From Bacillota bacterium (lineage in GTDB: Bacteria; Bacillota; Clostridia; Christensenellales; SZUA-584): 13,448 nt of DNA. The first letter of the stretch is position 1; every line of letters starts with the position of its first letter. Under the pieces are notes generated by a model. That model was not told the origin of the DNA. It saw only the letters and a list, made by a program, of their open reading frames with translations, and did no database searches. Both the position numbers and the translations under genes were made by a program. The DNA lies in contig JAEWQS010000043.1 in assembly GCA_023399095.1 (NCBI GenBank), positions 1-13,448 of the forward strand, read 5' to 3'. This document shows, in pieces, positions 1 through 7,741 of the stretch.

Positions 1-3000
1 CGGTCACACTCATTGTATTGGCCGATGCCGTGGCCGCTCCGGTGCCTTTAGTAATCGCCGTACCCTGTGCTTTGACCGTGGCTTCGCTCGGAGCCGCGTC
101 CGCAGCCGCATAAACAAGGTAGTAATATGTTCCCGCTTCGTCGGACGCGACATTAAGCGTCGCGCCGGATAATGTCACCGCGCTTGCGCTGGCAGCGCTT
201 AAAGTTGGCGCGGTCATATCGGTAAATGTAAACTGATCCGTCGCGCTTGTCGTGCTTGTGCCGCCCGGTGTGGTCACCGTGATGTACACCGGTCCGGCGC
301 TGTGTGCCGGAGACGATGCCGTGATCTGCGTGGGCGAATCAACCGTATACGAAGCCGCGTCTGTGCTGCCGAATTTGACCGCGGTTGCGCCTGTGAAATC
401 TGTTCCCGTGATGATCACGCTCGTGCCGCCCGCCAAGGTGCCGCTTGCGGGGGAAACGCCTGTTACCGTCGGCAGAAGCGGAATAACTGTGATGCTGGCA
501 GTATTTATCGCCGTACTGAACGCAGTCGTTCCGCCGTTCGTGGTTGTATCAACCTTCATGCCCTGAGCTCCTGATGTTCTGTCCCATGCACGATATGTCA
601 TTGAAGCTGTCGTTGGGTCGGTTCCGTTAGGAACAAATCTCACATAATCGGTATCGTGCAGCAGCAACGAATTGTTATTAGCGACCGCGCCTATAGCACT
701 CCAATTCAATCCGCCGTCTATTGAGTACTGCCATGTACCGTTTCCGTTTGTAGTGGAAACTATCGCGATGCCTTCCATCGCCCCCGCGTCCACGTCGCTG
801 ATTGAATTTCCCACAATTGACGCCACAGTTTGCCCGGCATTGTCGGTCTGGTCGGCGTTAATCTCTGTGAGTGTTGGTGAAGCTGGTGTCAGCACCGGTG
901 CGTCGTTAACGGCTGTGACCGCCACTGTCGAAGCAATGCTGAGCGCAGCCGTATCGTCCCCGCCGTTGGCCGTGCCGCCGCTGTCCTTCAGTGAGGTTAT
1001 CGTAACGACCCGACTTGACGCGTCCAGACCATCGCTGGTGTTTCGATATGCGATACCGTGCACCAAAGTCTGTACAGCGGCAATACTAAGCCCTCCACTG
1101 TTAAGGGTCACAGTCGCAGTGGTGCCCGTTACGCTTACAGTGCAATTGATGGCATTGATCGCTGTCGTGACGCTGTTACCGTTAGTCAGCGCCACCGCAG
1201 TGCCATCGATGTTTAAGCATTCACTGCTGCCGTCAAATACATTGGAAACAGTCAGCGTCAGTCCTGTTATCATCTGCCCTGCTTCCACGGTGCTAACCGA
1301 GACCCCGGTAAACAGAGTCACTGCAAAGCCATCTTCGGTAAAGGTGGGATCAGTCCCTGTTGCCGTCAGTGTCGGCGCATCGTTGACCGACGTAATACTT
1401 ATGTTGACAGTACCCAATGCAATGTTTTCACCGCCGCCCGTGCCTGTGTTTCCTCCGTCGTTAGCCGTTAGCGTCAGGGTGGCAGCATCGTTACCGTTTG
1501 TATTTGCTGTGCCTGTATACTTAATATTGGATGCAGTGTCTAAGTAAGTATCTATATTGGCAGCCGTTCCGGTCAATGATAATGTAGTACTCCCCGAGCC
1601 CGAAACTGTGACGCCGCCTTCCGATGTGGCCGAAAGAGTCCCTTCGTTCACAGTCATAGTTAACGTGATGGAATCTGCTCCCGAGTCAACATCCGAAAAG
1701 GTGGCCGCCGACAGATCAACGTTGCTTGCCATGTCCTCTGTCACCGTGATAGATGCGGGCAGCCCTGTTATGGCGGGGTCGTCGTTGACCGACGTAATAT
1801 CGATATTGACGCTGCCCAGAGTGACGTTCGTACCGCCTCCTGCGCCTGTTTTTCCACCGTCGTTGGCGGTCAGCGTAAGAGTCGCAGCATCATTACCGTT
1901 TAAGTTTGCCGATCCCGTATATTGTATATTGGATGCGGTGTTTAGGAAAGTATCGATATTGGCAGCCGTTCCGCTCAAGGTCAATGTGGACGTCCCTGAG
2001 CCCGAAACTGTGACGCCGCCGCCCGATGATGACCAAAGGGTTCCTTGGCTCACCGTTAATGCTAACGTCACGTTATTCGCTGCCGAGTCGGCATCTGTAA
2101 AAGTAGCCGCGGACAGGTTAACGTTGCTTGCTATGTCCTCCGCCACCGTGATATCCGCAGGCAGCCCCGTCATGGTCGGATCATCGTTGACGGGGTTAAT
2201 CGTGATACTGAAAGTCTGCCCTGTCAGATTGTTACCTGAACCGTCCTGTATTTCAAACGTCATGCTGTCCAACGTGGAGTTGTTACCGTCGTGCACATAG
2301 ACAACTTGATTTGCATTCAGCTGTGCCTGCGTAAAGCTTGATATCGGAATGCCGGGGTGGGTCGTAAACTCCAGTTGTCCATTAGTCGGGCCTGAAGCTG
2401 CAGAATAAGTCAGATTATCATTGTTCGTGTCCGGATCGTTGGCTTGCAGCTCGGTTGAATCGATGGTTTCTTTCGCGCCTTCATTGAGCACTATGCCGTT
2501 GTTTGTGACTATTGTCGGTGCGGTATCATCTATTGGGTTGATTGTAATACTAAAAGTCTGCCCTGTCAGATTGTTGCCTGAACCGTCCTGTACATCAAAT
2601 GTAAAGCTGTCCGTTGTGGTGTTGCTATCGTCATGCACGTAGACAACTTGATTTGCATTCAACCGCGCCTGCGTAAAGCTTGAAATTGCAACGCCGGGGA
2701 TGGTCGTTAGTTCCAGCCGTCCATTAGACGAACCCGAAGTCACGACATAGACCAGACTATCATTGTTCGTGTCCGGATCGTTGGCTTGCAGCTCGCTTGA
2801 ATTGATGGTTTCCGTGGCGCCTTCGTCGAGCGTTATGCCGGTGTTTGTTGATAATGTGGGTGCGGTATCATCTATTGGGTTGATTGTGATATTGAAGGTC
2901 TGATCTGTCAGATTGTTGCCTGAACCGTCCTGTACATCAAATGTAAAGCTGTCTGATGTGGTGTTGCTGCCGTCATGTACATAGACAATTTGATTGGCAT

Positions 3001-6000
3001 TCAGCTGCGCTTGCGTGAAACTTGAAATCGTAACGCCTATGTTATCCGTGTTTTCCAGATGTCCGTTAGACGGGCCTAAGGTCACGTTATAAGCCAGAGT
3101 AACATTATTTGTGTCCGGATCGTTGGCTTGCAGCTCGGATGAATTGATGGTTTCTTTCGCGCCTTCGTTGAGCGTTATGCCGGTGTTTGTAACTAATGTG
3201 GGCGCGATGTCATCAACGTCGGTCACCGTAATGGTAAACGCTTCTTCATAAAATGCGCTCACTGAGTCTGTCGTCCTAACGCGGATGCTGTATGAGTTCT
3301 TTGTTTCGTAGTCAAAGACCCACTCTGAACACAGTTCATCACCAACGATTGTAAAGCTTGCGTTATCCGTGTCTCCCGTTCCCGCTACCAGCGAATATGT
3401 AAATGAATCTCCTGCGTCTGCATCAGTCGTGGTAAACGTGCCTATTGGCGTCCCTGATGCCGTGTTCTCCATAACCGATGTGTTTGACAATGACATATCG
3501 GTGGGCACGGCATATGTGGTCACATCCAGTTTTGCCGATATGCCCGACGCTTTATGTGTCGCCGTTTCCTTCACTCGTTGATAAAAGTCATATGGCGTGT
3601 TGGCTGTCAACCCGCTGAACACATTGCTGACCTGCCACGTGCCTGTGGCAGCTGCGTCGTCCGCGACTCTTAAATATTCATATCCCGACACAGATTCCAG
3701 CGTGACACTGGTGTTCGTTTTGCTTGACAGCGCAGGCGTGATGCCCGTGGCTGTGGCACAATCCGCCTTTTGAACCGCAGCCGCCGTGTAAGCGCTGACC
3801 GCTGTGCCGGGGCTTGTCCCCGTTGCCGCCACCGGCGTCACTTCAAAGCCGATATATTTGCTAATATCATCCGCGGTCAACGTATATGTTGTTCCCGTTG
3901 CGCCGCTTATTTCTGTCGCGCCGCTTCCGCTTGAGTCGTCTGCGCGATACCATTTGAATGTGGATGTGCCTTCCGTGTCGCTTTCCGCGTCGGTGTAGGT
4001 ATAGCTTCCGTTGAGCTCTTGTCCGTACGAGGCCGCGCCGGATATCGATACAGCAGAGGCCACTGGTGCAGTGTTTATGGTGCTCACATTCACAGCGTAG
4101 GTTTTTGTTGAACCATCCTCTGCCGTAACAATAATGCTCCATTTTTTATTTATCACGTCATACGTCCAGCTTCCTTGGGATGCAGTGAAATCATTGACCG
4201 TCGATGAAAAAGTAAGCGTAGAAAGATTTGTCCCGTGGGGTGCTTCAAAACTGTATGTATACACATCTGGTGAAAAGCCAGTCAAATCTATGCCATTTAT
4301 CTTGATGTTAGAAAGCCTGGCGTCCGTGCTCACGAATACCAATACAAGATACGGCTTATTTGTCTCGCTTGTCGACGAATAAAAAGCAATATCGTTTTGT
4401 CCCGTAATTATTTTCCCTTCAAAATATAACGATACAATATCGTTTTTGTTTTGGAGGTGATTAATTACATAATCTGTAACGTCAAACGTCTTCCATCCCT
4501 CGCTTGTGCCGGTTACATTTGAAAACAAGGGAGTACTGTCCCAGTTTGAAGGCAGAGCACCAGTCCATGCATCGTCGTCCGAACCATACAGGTCAAAGGC
4601 GCCTTCCGTACCTGTTGAATCTGCTGAAGATACATATATCTTTAAGGTTGCAGACGTTAATATCTCGGAATAGCTGGAAAGATCAAATTTCAGGGCGGCG
4701 TTTTCCTGCCCATCATAATAGCCTGCCCATATCACACTGCCTCCACCCCATGTATCATAACTGTAATCCGCATCGTGTATAACCGTGCCAGCCGGCAGCG
4801 CCCTTATGACTGTAATTGTATAGTTTTGTACGACGCCATTTTCTGCAGTTACTGCAATCGTGGCGACATTATCCCCGTATCCCAAATCAACCGTTTTGGA
4901 AACGCCGCTTGTTTGCGGCATGCCATCGATCGCCATTGACGAGAGCGAACTTTGCAATGTGGCGGTTACTGTGATACTGGTTACGCCGGACCCTACGGAA
5001 GAGGTATATGCGTAGGTTTCAGACGAAAATACTTCATTCAAAGAACATCCGCTTACCGTAAGCGCCGAGAGTTTATTTTCCGTATTACCAGGGTTGAGAG
5101 TAACAACATTTGAATAATACTCTTCAGAACCATAGACAAGCCTTAGCCGGAATTGATATGTGGTACCATTCGTAAGGCCCGTTACCGATGCGCTTGTTGA
5201 GGCGCTTGTCAACGAAATTCCTGCAACGGCAGAATAGCTTGTCCCTCCATCCGTCGACTGCTGGAGTTCCACTGTGTCTGCCCCTATCGGTGCCGAAAAT
5301 GTCAGATCTACTTTCCCGGTATCTGGTGTTGCCGATAAGTCATTTACGGGCACATGCGGAACGCCTGTGACCTCGGCAGATAACGGCCCTTCCTCCGCTG
5401 TATGCACTGCTTTCACAGCTATATAATATTTCGTCCCATTATTAAGGCCGGTAATCGTTTTGCTGATCCCGGTTGAAGAAACCGGCGCTCCGTAAACGCC
5501 TGCGGATATTCCTACATAAACGTTATAACTGGATGCTTTTGCCGCAGCGTCCCAGCTTACGGTTATCTGCCCGTCCCCCGTATCCGCTGTAACATTCGCG
5601 GGCTGCCCGGGCGTGGTGATAAACGTCGGATAATTGATGCCTTCGTTTATCTTCCATATGTTTTCTAAATCCCATACCAACGCAGTATATGCAGCGGCCG
5701 TTTTCATAGACGAGGAAGTTGCGGGAGTGCAGCCGGTGTTGCTCGAAGTGCTTGCAAGACCGTATGCTGCGGATGTGGAAAGAAAAACATTGTTCGAAAT
5801 GGTACCCTGATAATAGTTCCCTACTATACCTCCCTTGTTAGTAGCGGCACCGCTTATGCTTCCCGCGAAATAACACCGCGCAATATTAATAGAACTGTTG
5901 CCGGTATAGGCCGCAATGCCGCCGATACTTGCACCGCTGTTGACATTGGAAAGAGACGCCGTGCTGAAGCAATTTTGTATTGTGCCCCATGCTGTACCGG

Positions 6001-6583
6001 CAATACCAGCGGTATATGAGTAGGGATAGGTACCCGCTCCGGTAATTGATATGGTACCACTTACGCCGCAATTTTGGATCTTGCAGTCCCCTGAACTATA
6101 CCCTGCGATACCTGCCGCACTGGCGTACGTATATGTACTTGATGAGGTAATGTTTGCATTTGTCAGCGTTACATTTTTTACTGTTCCGCCGTTATACTGA
6201 AACAAGGCAACATTGGATAATCCGCTGTTAATCGTTAGGTTTTGAATTTCAAAATTTTGACCGTCATATTGTCCTGTAAACTGATCGCCTAGGGTGCCTG
6301 ACGCATCACCGTTTCCGATAGGTGTAAAATTCACACCCGTCATGTCGATATCCGCAGTTTGGAGAAAATAGCTGCTTTTCATGGTACTGTAATTCTCACT
6401 CATCCATAAAAGCTCCGAGGCCTCATCGACAATATAAGGATCAGAAGATGTCCCCGTTCCCTCATCTGGCACAGAACCAGCCGCCATTGCCGTTTCTATT
6501 CCAGCCCCCGGCATTACGCCGCTAAAAACCAATATAGTTGATAGAACGACTGAAATAATAATATGCACGCTGCGCTTTTTCAT
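1..6583 (-). CDS. Giant modular cell-surface protein (adhesin-like), C-terminus beyond the left edge
   Basis: I translated the minus strand from the ATG at 6583 down to base 2: 2194 codons with no stop, so the gene continues off the left edge. A spaced AGGGGG (6591-6596) lies 7 nt before the ATG. Residues 1-34 form a signal peptide (MKKR start, hydrophobic core, AMA/A cleavage at 34/35). Approximate order after that: GLUG-like beta-helix turns 42-315 (GIAG or GGIVG followed by I-x-N-C or similar); FN3 325-408 and 410-493; cadherin-like beta-sandwich 500-593; DNRLRE/CBM96-like domain 596-750; second beta-sandwich 752-836; Ig-like (AIR9 type) 838-937; FN3-like 940-1022; cadherin-like 1023-1127; three ~114-residue repeats 1130-1470; two 134-residue repeats 1467-1734; two cadherin-like regions 1735-2032; IPT/TIG 2033-2122; a partial domain to 2194. 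Many D-x-D/NDD linkers suggest calcium binding. A role in adhesion or carbohydrate binding is inferred. No catalytic domain is visible. The anchor (S-layer homology, sortase or other) is not in view. Confidence 0.9.
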   Translation of the reverse strand, partial: MKKRSVHIIISVVLSTILVFSGVMPGAGIETAMAAGSVPDEGTGTSSDPYIVDEASELLWMSENYSTMKSSYFLQTADIDMTGVNFTPIGNGDASGTLGDQFTGQYDGQNFEIQNLTINSGLSNVALFQYNGGTVKNVTLTNANITSSSTYTYASAAGIAGYSSGDCKIQNCGVSGTISITGAGTYPYSYTAGIAGTAWGTIQNCFSTASLSNVNSGASIGGIAAYTGNSSINIARCYFAGSISGAATNKGGIVGNYYQGTISNNVFLSTSAAYGLASTSSNTGCTPATSSSMKTAAAYTALVWDLENIWKINEGINYPTFITTPGQPANVTADTGDGQITVSWDAAAKASSYNVYVGISAGVYGAPVSSTGISKTITGLNNGTKYYIAVKAVHTAEEGPLSAEVTGVPHVPVNDLSATPDTGKVDLTFSAPIGADTVELQQSTDGGTSYSAVAGISLTSASTSASVTGLTNGTTYQFRLRLVYGSEEYYSNVVTLNPGNTENKLSALTVSGCSLNEVFSSETYAYTSSVGSGVTSITVTATLQSSLSSMAIDGMPQTSGVSKTVDLGYGDNVATIAVTAENGVVQNYTITVIRALPAGTVIHDADYSYDTWGGGSVIWAGYYDGQENAALKFDLSSYSEILTSATLKIYVSSADSTGTEGAFDLYGSDDDAWTGALPSNWDSTPLFSNVTGTSEGWKTFDVTDYVINHLQNKNDIVSLYFEGKIITGQNDIAFYSSTSETNKPYLVLVFVSTDARLSNIKINGIDLTGFSPDVYTYSFEAPHGTNLSTLTFSSTVNDFTASQGSWTYDVINKKWSIIVTAEDGSTKTYAVNVSTINTAPVASAVSISGAASYGQELNGSYTYTDAESDTEGTSTFKWYRADDSSGSGATEISGATGTTYTLTADDISKYIGFEVTPVAATGTSPGTAVSAYTAAAVQKADCATATGITPALSSKTNTSVTLESVSGYEYLRVADDAAATGTWQVSNVFSGLTANTPYDFYQRVKETATHKASGISAKLDVTTYAVPTDMSLSNTSVMENTASGTPIGTFTTTDADAGDSFTYSLVAGTGDTDNASFTIVGDELCSEWVFDYETKNSYSIRVRTTDSVSAFYEEAFTITVTDVDDIAPTLVTNTGITLNEGAKETINSSELQANDPDTNNVTLAYNVTLGPSNGHLENTDNIGVTISSFTQAQLNANQIVYVHDGSNTTSDSFTFDVQDGSGNNLTDQTFNITINPIDDTAPTLSTNTGITLDEGATETINSSELQANDPDTNNDSLVYVVTSGSSNGRLELTTIPGVAISSFTQARLNANQVVYVHDDSNTTTDSFTFDVQDGSGNNLTGQTFSITINPIDDTAPTIVTNNGIVLNEGAKETIDSTELQANDPDTNNDNLTYSAASGPTNGQLEFTTHPGIPISSFTQAQLNANQVVYVHDGNNSTLDSMTFEIQDGSGNNLTGQTFSITINPVNDDPTMTGLPADITVAEDIASNVNLSAATFTDADSAANNVTLALTVSQGTLWSSSGGGVTVSGSGTSTLTLSGTAANIDTFLNTASNIQYTGSANLNGNDAATLTLTANDGGKTGAGGGTNVTLGSVNIDITSVNDDPAITGLPASITVTEDMASNVDLSAATFSDVDSGADSITLTMTVNEGTLSATSEGGVTVSGSGSTTLSLTGTAANIDTYLDTASNIKYTGTANTNGNDAATLTLTANDGGNTGTGGGENIALGTVNISITSVNDAPTLTATGTDPTFTEDGFAVTLFTGVSVSTVEAGQMITGLTLTVSNVFDGSSECLNIDGTAVALTNGNSVTTAINAINCTVSVTGTTATVTLNSGGLSIAAVQTLVHGIAYRNTSDGLDASSRVVTITSLKDSGGTANGGDDTAALSIASTVAVTAVNDAPVLTPASPTLTEINADQTDNAGQTVASIVGNSISDVDAGAMEGIAIVSTTNGNGTWQYSIDGGLNWSAIGAVANNNSLLLHDTDYVRFVPNGTDPTTASMTYRAWDRTSGAQGMKVDTTTNGGTTAFSTAINTASITVIPLLPTVTGVSPASGTLAGGTSVIITGTDFTGATAVKFGSTDAASYTVDSPTQITASSPAHSAGPVYITVTTPGGTSTTSATDQFTFTDMTAPTLSAASASAVTLSGATLNVASDEAGTYYYLVYAAADAAPSEATVKAQGTAITKGTGAATASANTMSVT
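1382..2185 (-). repeat. Two tandem 402-bp coding repeats (second cadherin-like family)
   Basis: Anchors on the shared GTTGA...TTAAT-like linker fall at 2186, 1784 and 1382, giving two units of exactly 402 bp (134 residues). Shared elements are ITGLPA-like starts, ITV-x-ED-[IM]-ASNV, LSAATF-[TS]-D-[AV]-DS, GGGVTVSGSG-like glycine/serine runs, GTAANIDT-[FY]-L, TASNI-[QK]-YTG, NGNDAATLTLTANDGG, and a closing ITSVND linker. They are unrelated in sequence and length to the three repeats immediately N-terminal, so two separate amplification events sit side by side in one gene. Confidence 0.88.
2175..3197 (-). repeat. Three tandem ~342-bp coding repeats (cadherin/CSPG-like domains)
   Basis: Three consecutive units can be aligned on the same anchor: 2856-3197, 2514-2855 and 2175-2513. 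The first two are exactly 342 bp and the third is 339 bp. Each encodes about 114 residues with the pattern T-x-N-x-GI-x-LxEG, ETI-[ND]S-[ST]-ELQANDPDTNN, F-TQA-[QR]-LNANQ-[IV]-VYVHD, [DE]-[VI]-QDGSGNNLT, and a closing ITINP-[IV]-[DN]-D linker. Bases 2563-2611 are identical to 2905-2953 (49 bp), so duplication of at least these two units is fairly recent. The fold resembles the CSPG/FRAS-type cadherin-like repeats common in long bacterial adhesins. Confidence 0.88.
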
Positions 6584-6666
6584 TGAGAGTCCCCCTAATA
6601 AGATCATTTAACCAAAATTATAAATGCCACCACATTACATGATAGCATTTAGCGCATAGTATCACA

Positions 6667-6694
6667 ATTATATTTATACATTATATACTGTAAA
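6667..6694 (-). promoter_or_regulatory. Probable sigma-A promoter of the giant surface-protein gene
   Basis: Read on the minus strand: TTTACA (6689-6694), a 16-bp spacer, then a perfect TATAAT (6667-6672). Transcription would start near 6660, leaving a leader of about 77 nt before the ATG at 6583. A second TATAAT-like hexamer overlaps the spacer. The site lies in the 139-bp AT-rich gap after the amidase gene, where I see no terminator, so some read-through from the amidase is also possible. Confidence 0.6.
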
Positions 6695-6722
6695 TCACCA
6701 TTATTCGCGCACCATGACTATC

Positions 6723-7502
6723 TCAGCCGCCGAAAAACGCCGCCGCGCCCTCGCATATCGCATCGGCGATTTTCTTTTGATAGTCTTCTCTTTGCAGGCT
6801 TGCTTCCTCGCTGGCGTTGCTCAAATAACCGCATTCCACGAGCACGCACGGTTGATTGCCGCTTTTTAATATGAAAAGGTCACCCTCAGCGCGGGTTTTT
6901 CCGTCGGTGCTGATCACGTTATCAATACTGCCGATAATGCTGTCCGCCAGCTTTTCGCCCTGCACAGAGCCTGTCATATAGAGAACAAGCGGTCCCGAGA
7001 CTGACGGATCTTCCGTGAAATTGTTCATATGAATACTGATGACGATATCCGAGCCGCTGACTTCAATAATGCGGCGGCGCTCCTCCATATCTGCATCCTT
7101 CGTGTCGGCGATCGCGTTCTCATCACTGCGCGTCATGATCACCTCAGCACCCTGATTTTCCAACGCGTCCTGCAAAAATGTTGCCACCTTGAGATTGAGG
7201 TCATCCTCCTGAACGCCCGAAGGCCCAATTGCACCCGGGTCAGCCCCGCCGTGCCCCGCGTCAATCACGATGCATTTATCCTTGAGGCCGCCAAGATCAA
7301 CCGTTTGCGTGCTTTCAGTCGGAAGCGACGCGAGTCCATTGTATGCGGAGGTTTTCTCGCTGCCCATAAATTGCACGATCAGTGCAATGAGTACAGCAAG
7401 GCAGCCCAGCGAAATGAGCGTCATCCCTAATTTTTTCGGATTAAAACGATATCTGCGCCGACGTGGTGTGTGAACCTCCATCTGTTGCCGCGGTTTTTCC
7501 AT
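6723..7502 (-). CDS. N-acetylmuramoyl-L-alanine amidase, CwlD-like (Amidase_3), membrane-anchored
   Basis: A zinc amidase that cleaves the bond between N-acetylmuramic acid and L-alanine in peptidoglycan. The protein is 259 residues from the chosen start. A short Arg/Lys-rich cytoplasmic tail is followed by one membrane helix (about 26-45), then a linker and an extracytoplasmic Amidase_3 domain (about 77-259). The expected ligands are present: His84 in IDAGHGGADPGA, Glu99 in GVQEDDLNL, His158 in SIHMNN, and catalytic Glu223 in VLVECGYLSN. The start is uncertain. The longest frame begins at a GTG at 7538 with no visible Shine-Dalgarno. The ATG at 7502 has AAGGA (7514-7518) 11 nt upstream; an ATG at 7514 has no spaced site. 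Size, anchor and domain fit CwlD, which in sporulators acts in muramic-lactam formation in the spore cortex, but no sporulation partner (such as GerD) is visible, so a vegetative role is equally possible. Confidence 0.9.
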   Translation of the reverse strand: MEKPRQQMEVHTPRRRRYRFNPKKLGMTLISLGCLAVLIALIVQFMGSEKTSAYNGLASLPTESTQTVDLGGLKDKCIVIDAGHGGADPGAIGPSGVQEDDLNLKVATFLQDALENQGAEVIMTRSDENAIADTKDADMEERRRIIEVSGSDIVISIHMNNFTEDPSVSGPLVLYMTGSVQGEKLADSIIGSIDNVISTDGKTRAEGDLFILKSGNQPCVLVECGYLSNASEEASLQREDYQKKIADAICEGAAAFFGG

Positions 7503-7572
7503 CCTGTCAACCATCCTTATGAAGTTTTCACCCAACACCAGTCAATAAGAAATGAAAGTATGTACTTTACCT

Positions 7573-7601
7573 ATTTTAACGTCATTAAGCGTTGTTGACA
7601 A
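7573..7601 (-). promoter_or_regulatory. Probable sigma-A promoter of the amidase gene
   Basis: On the minus strand, TTGTCA (7596-7601) is separated by exactly 17 bp from TAAAAT (7573-7578). Each hexamer differs from the sigma-A consensus by one base. Transcription would begin near 7566, about 64 nt before the ATG at 7502 and 28 nt before the alternative GTG at 7538. Confidence 0.55.
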
Positions 7602-7730
7602 GGAAAAAACCTTCAAATCATTCAGTTGCCGTTATTGGCCATGAGAAAAAACCCTCCAAATATCACTTTCATTGAGATTAAATGTATAAAAACAGTCTAT
7701 ATAGGCAGAATTATAACATTAACATAATGT

Positions 7731-7741
7731 GGAGGTTTTCA
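7731..7741 (+). promoter_or_regulatory. Ribosome binding site that fixes the mreB start
   Basis: GGAGG at 7731-7735 is followed by 6 nt and then the ATG at 7742. This argues against the in-frame ATG at 7682, whose 20 extra residues (Asn/Tyr-rich, unlike any MreB N-terminus) would be spurious. Confidence 0.85.

Noticed and set aside
672..2300. Two long plus-strand open frames (291 and 247 codons).
   Set aside because: They lie antisense to the giant surface-protein gene. Their Val/Ser/Pro-rich, low-complexity translations reflect the repetitive Thr/Ala/Gly/Asn-rich coding sequence opposite. The minus frame is continuous, with recognisable domains and a signal peptide.
1382..3197. Regular repeat periodicity that might suggest a CRISPR or satellite array.
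   Set aside because: The 342- and 402-bp units keep an open reading frame and translate to domain repeats. There are no short repeats with unique spacers.
7595..7600. Perfect TTGACA on the plus strand upstream of mreB.
   Set aside because: There is no TATAAT-like hexamer 15-19 bp downstream. The match arises because the amidase -35 box (TTGTCA, minus strand) overlaps it.
7682..7741. Upstream ATG that would add 20 residues to MreB.
   Set aside because: It has no ribosome binding site and the added residues are unlike any MreB N-terminus. GGAGG sits 6 nt before the ATG at 7742.
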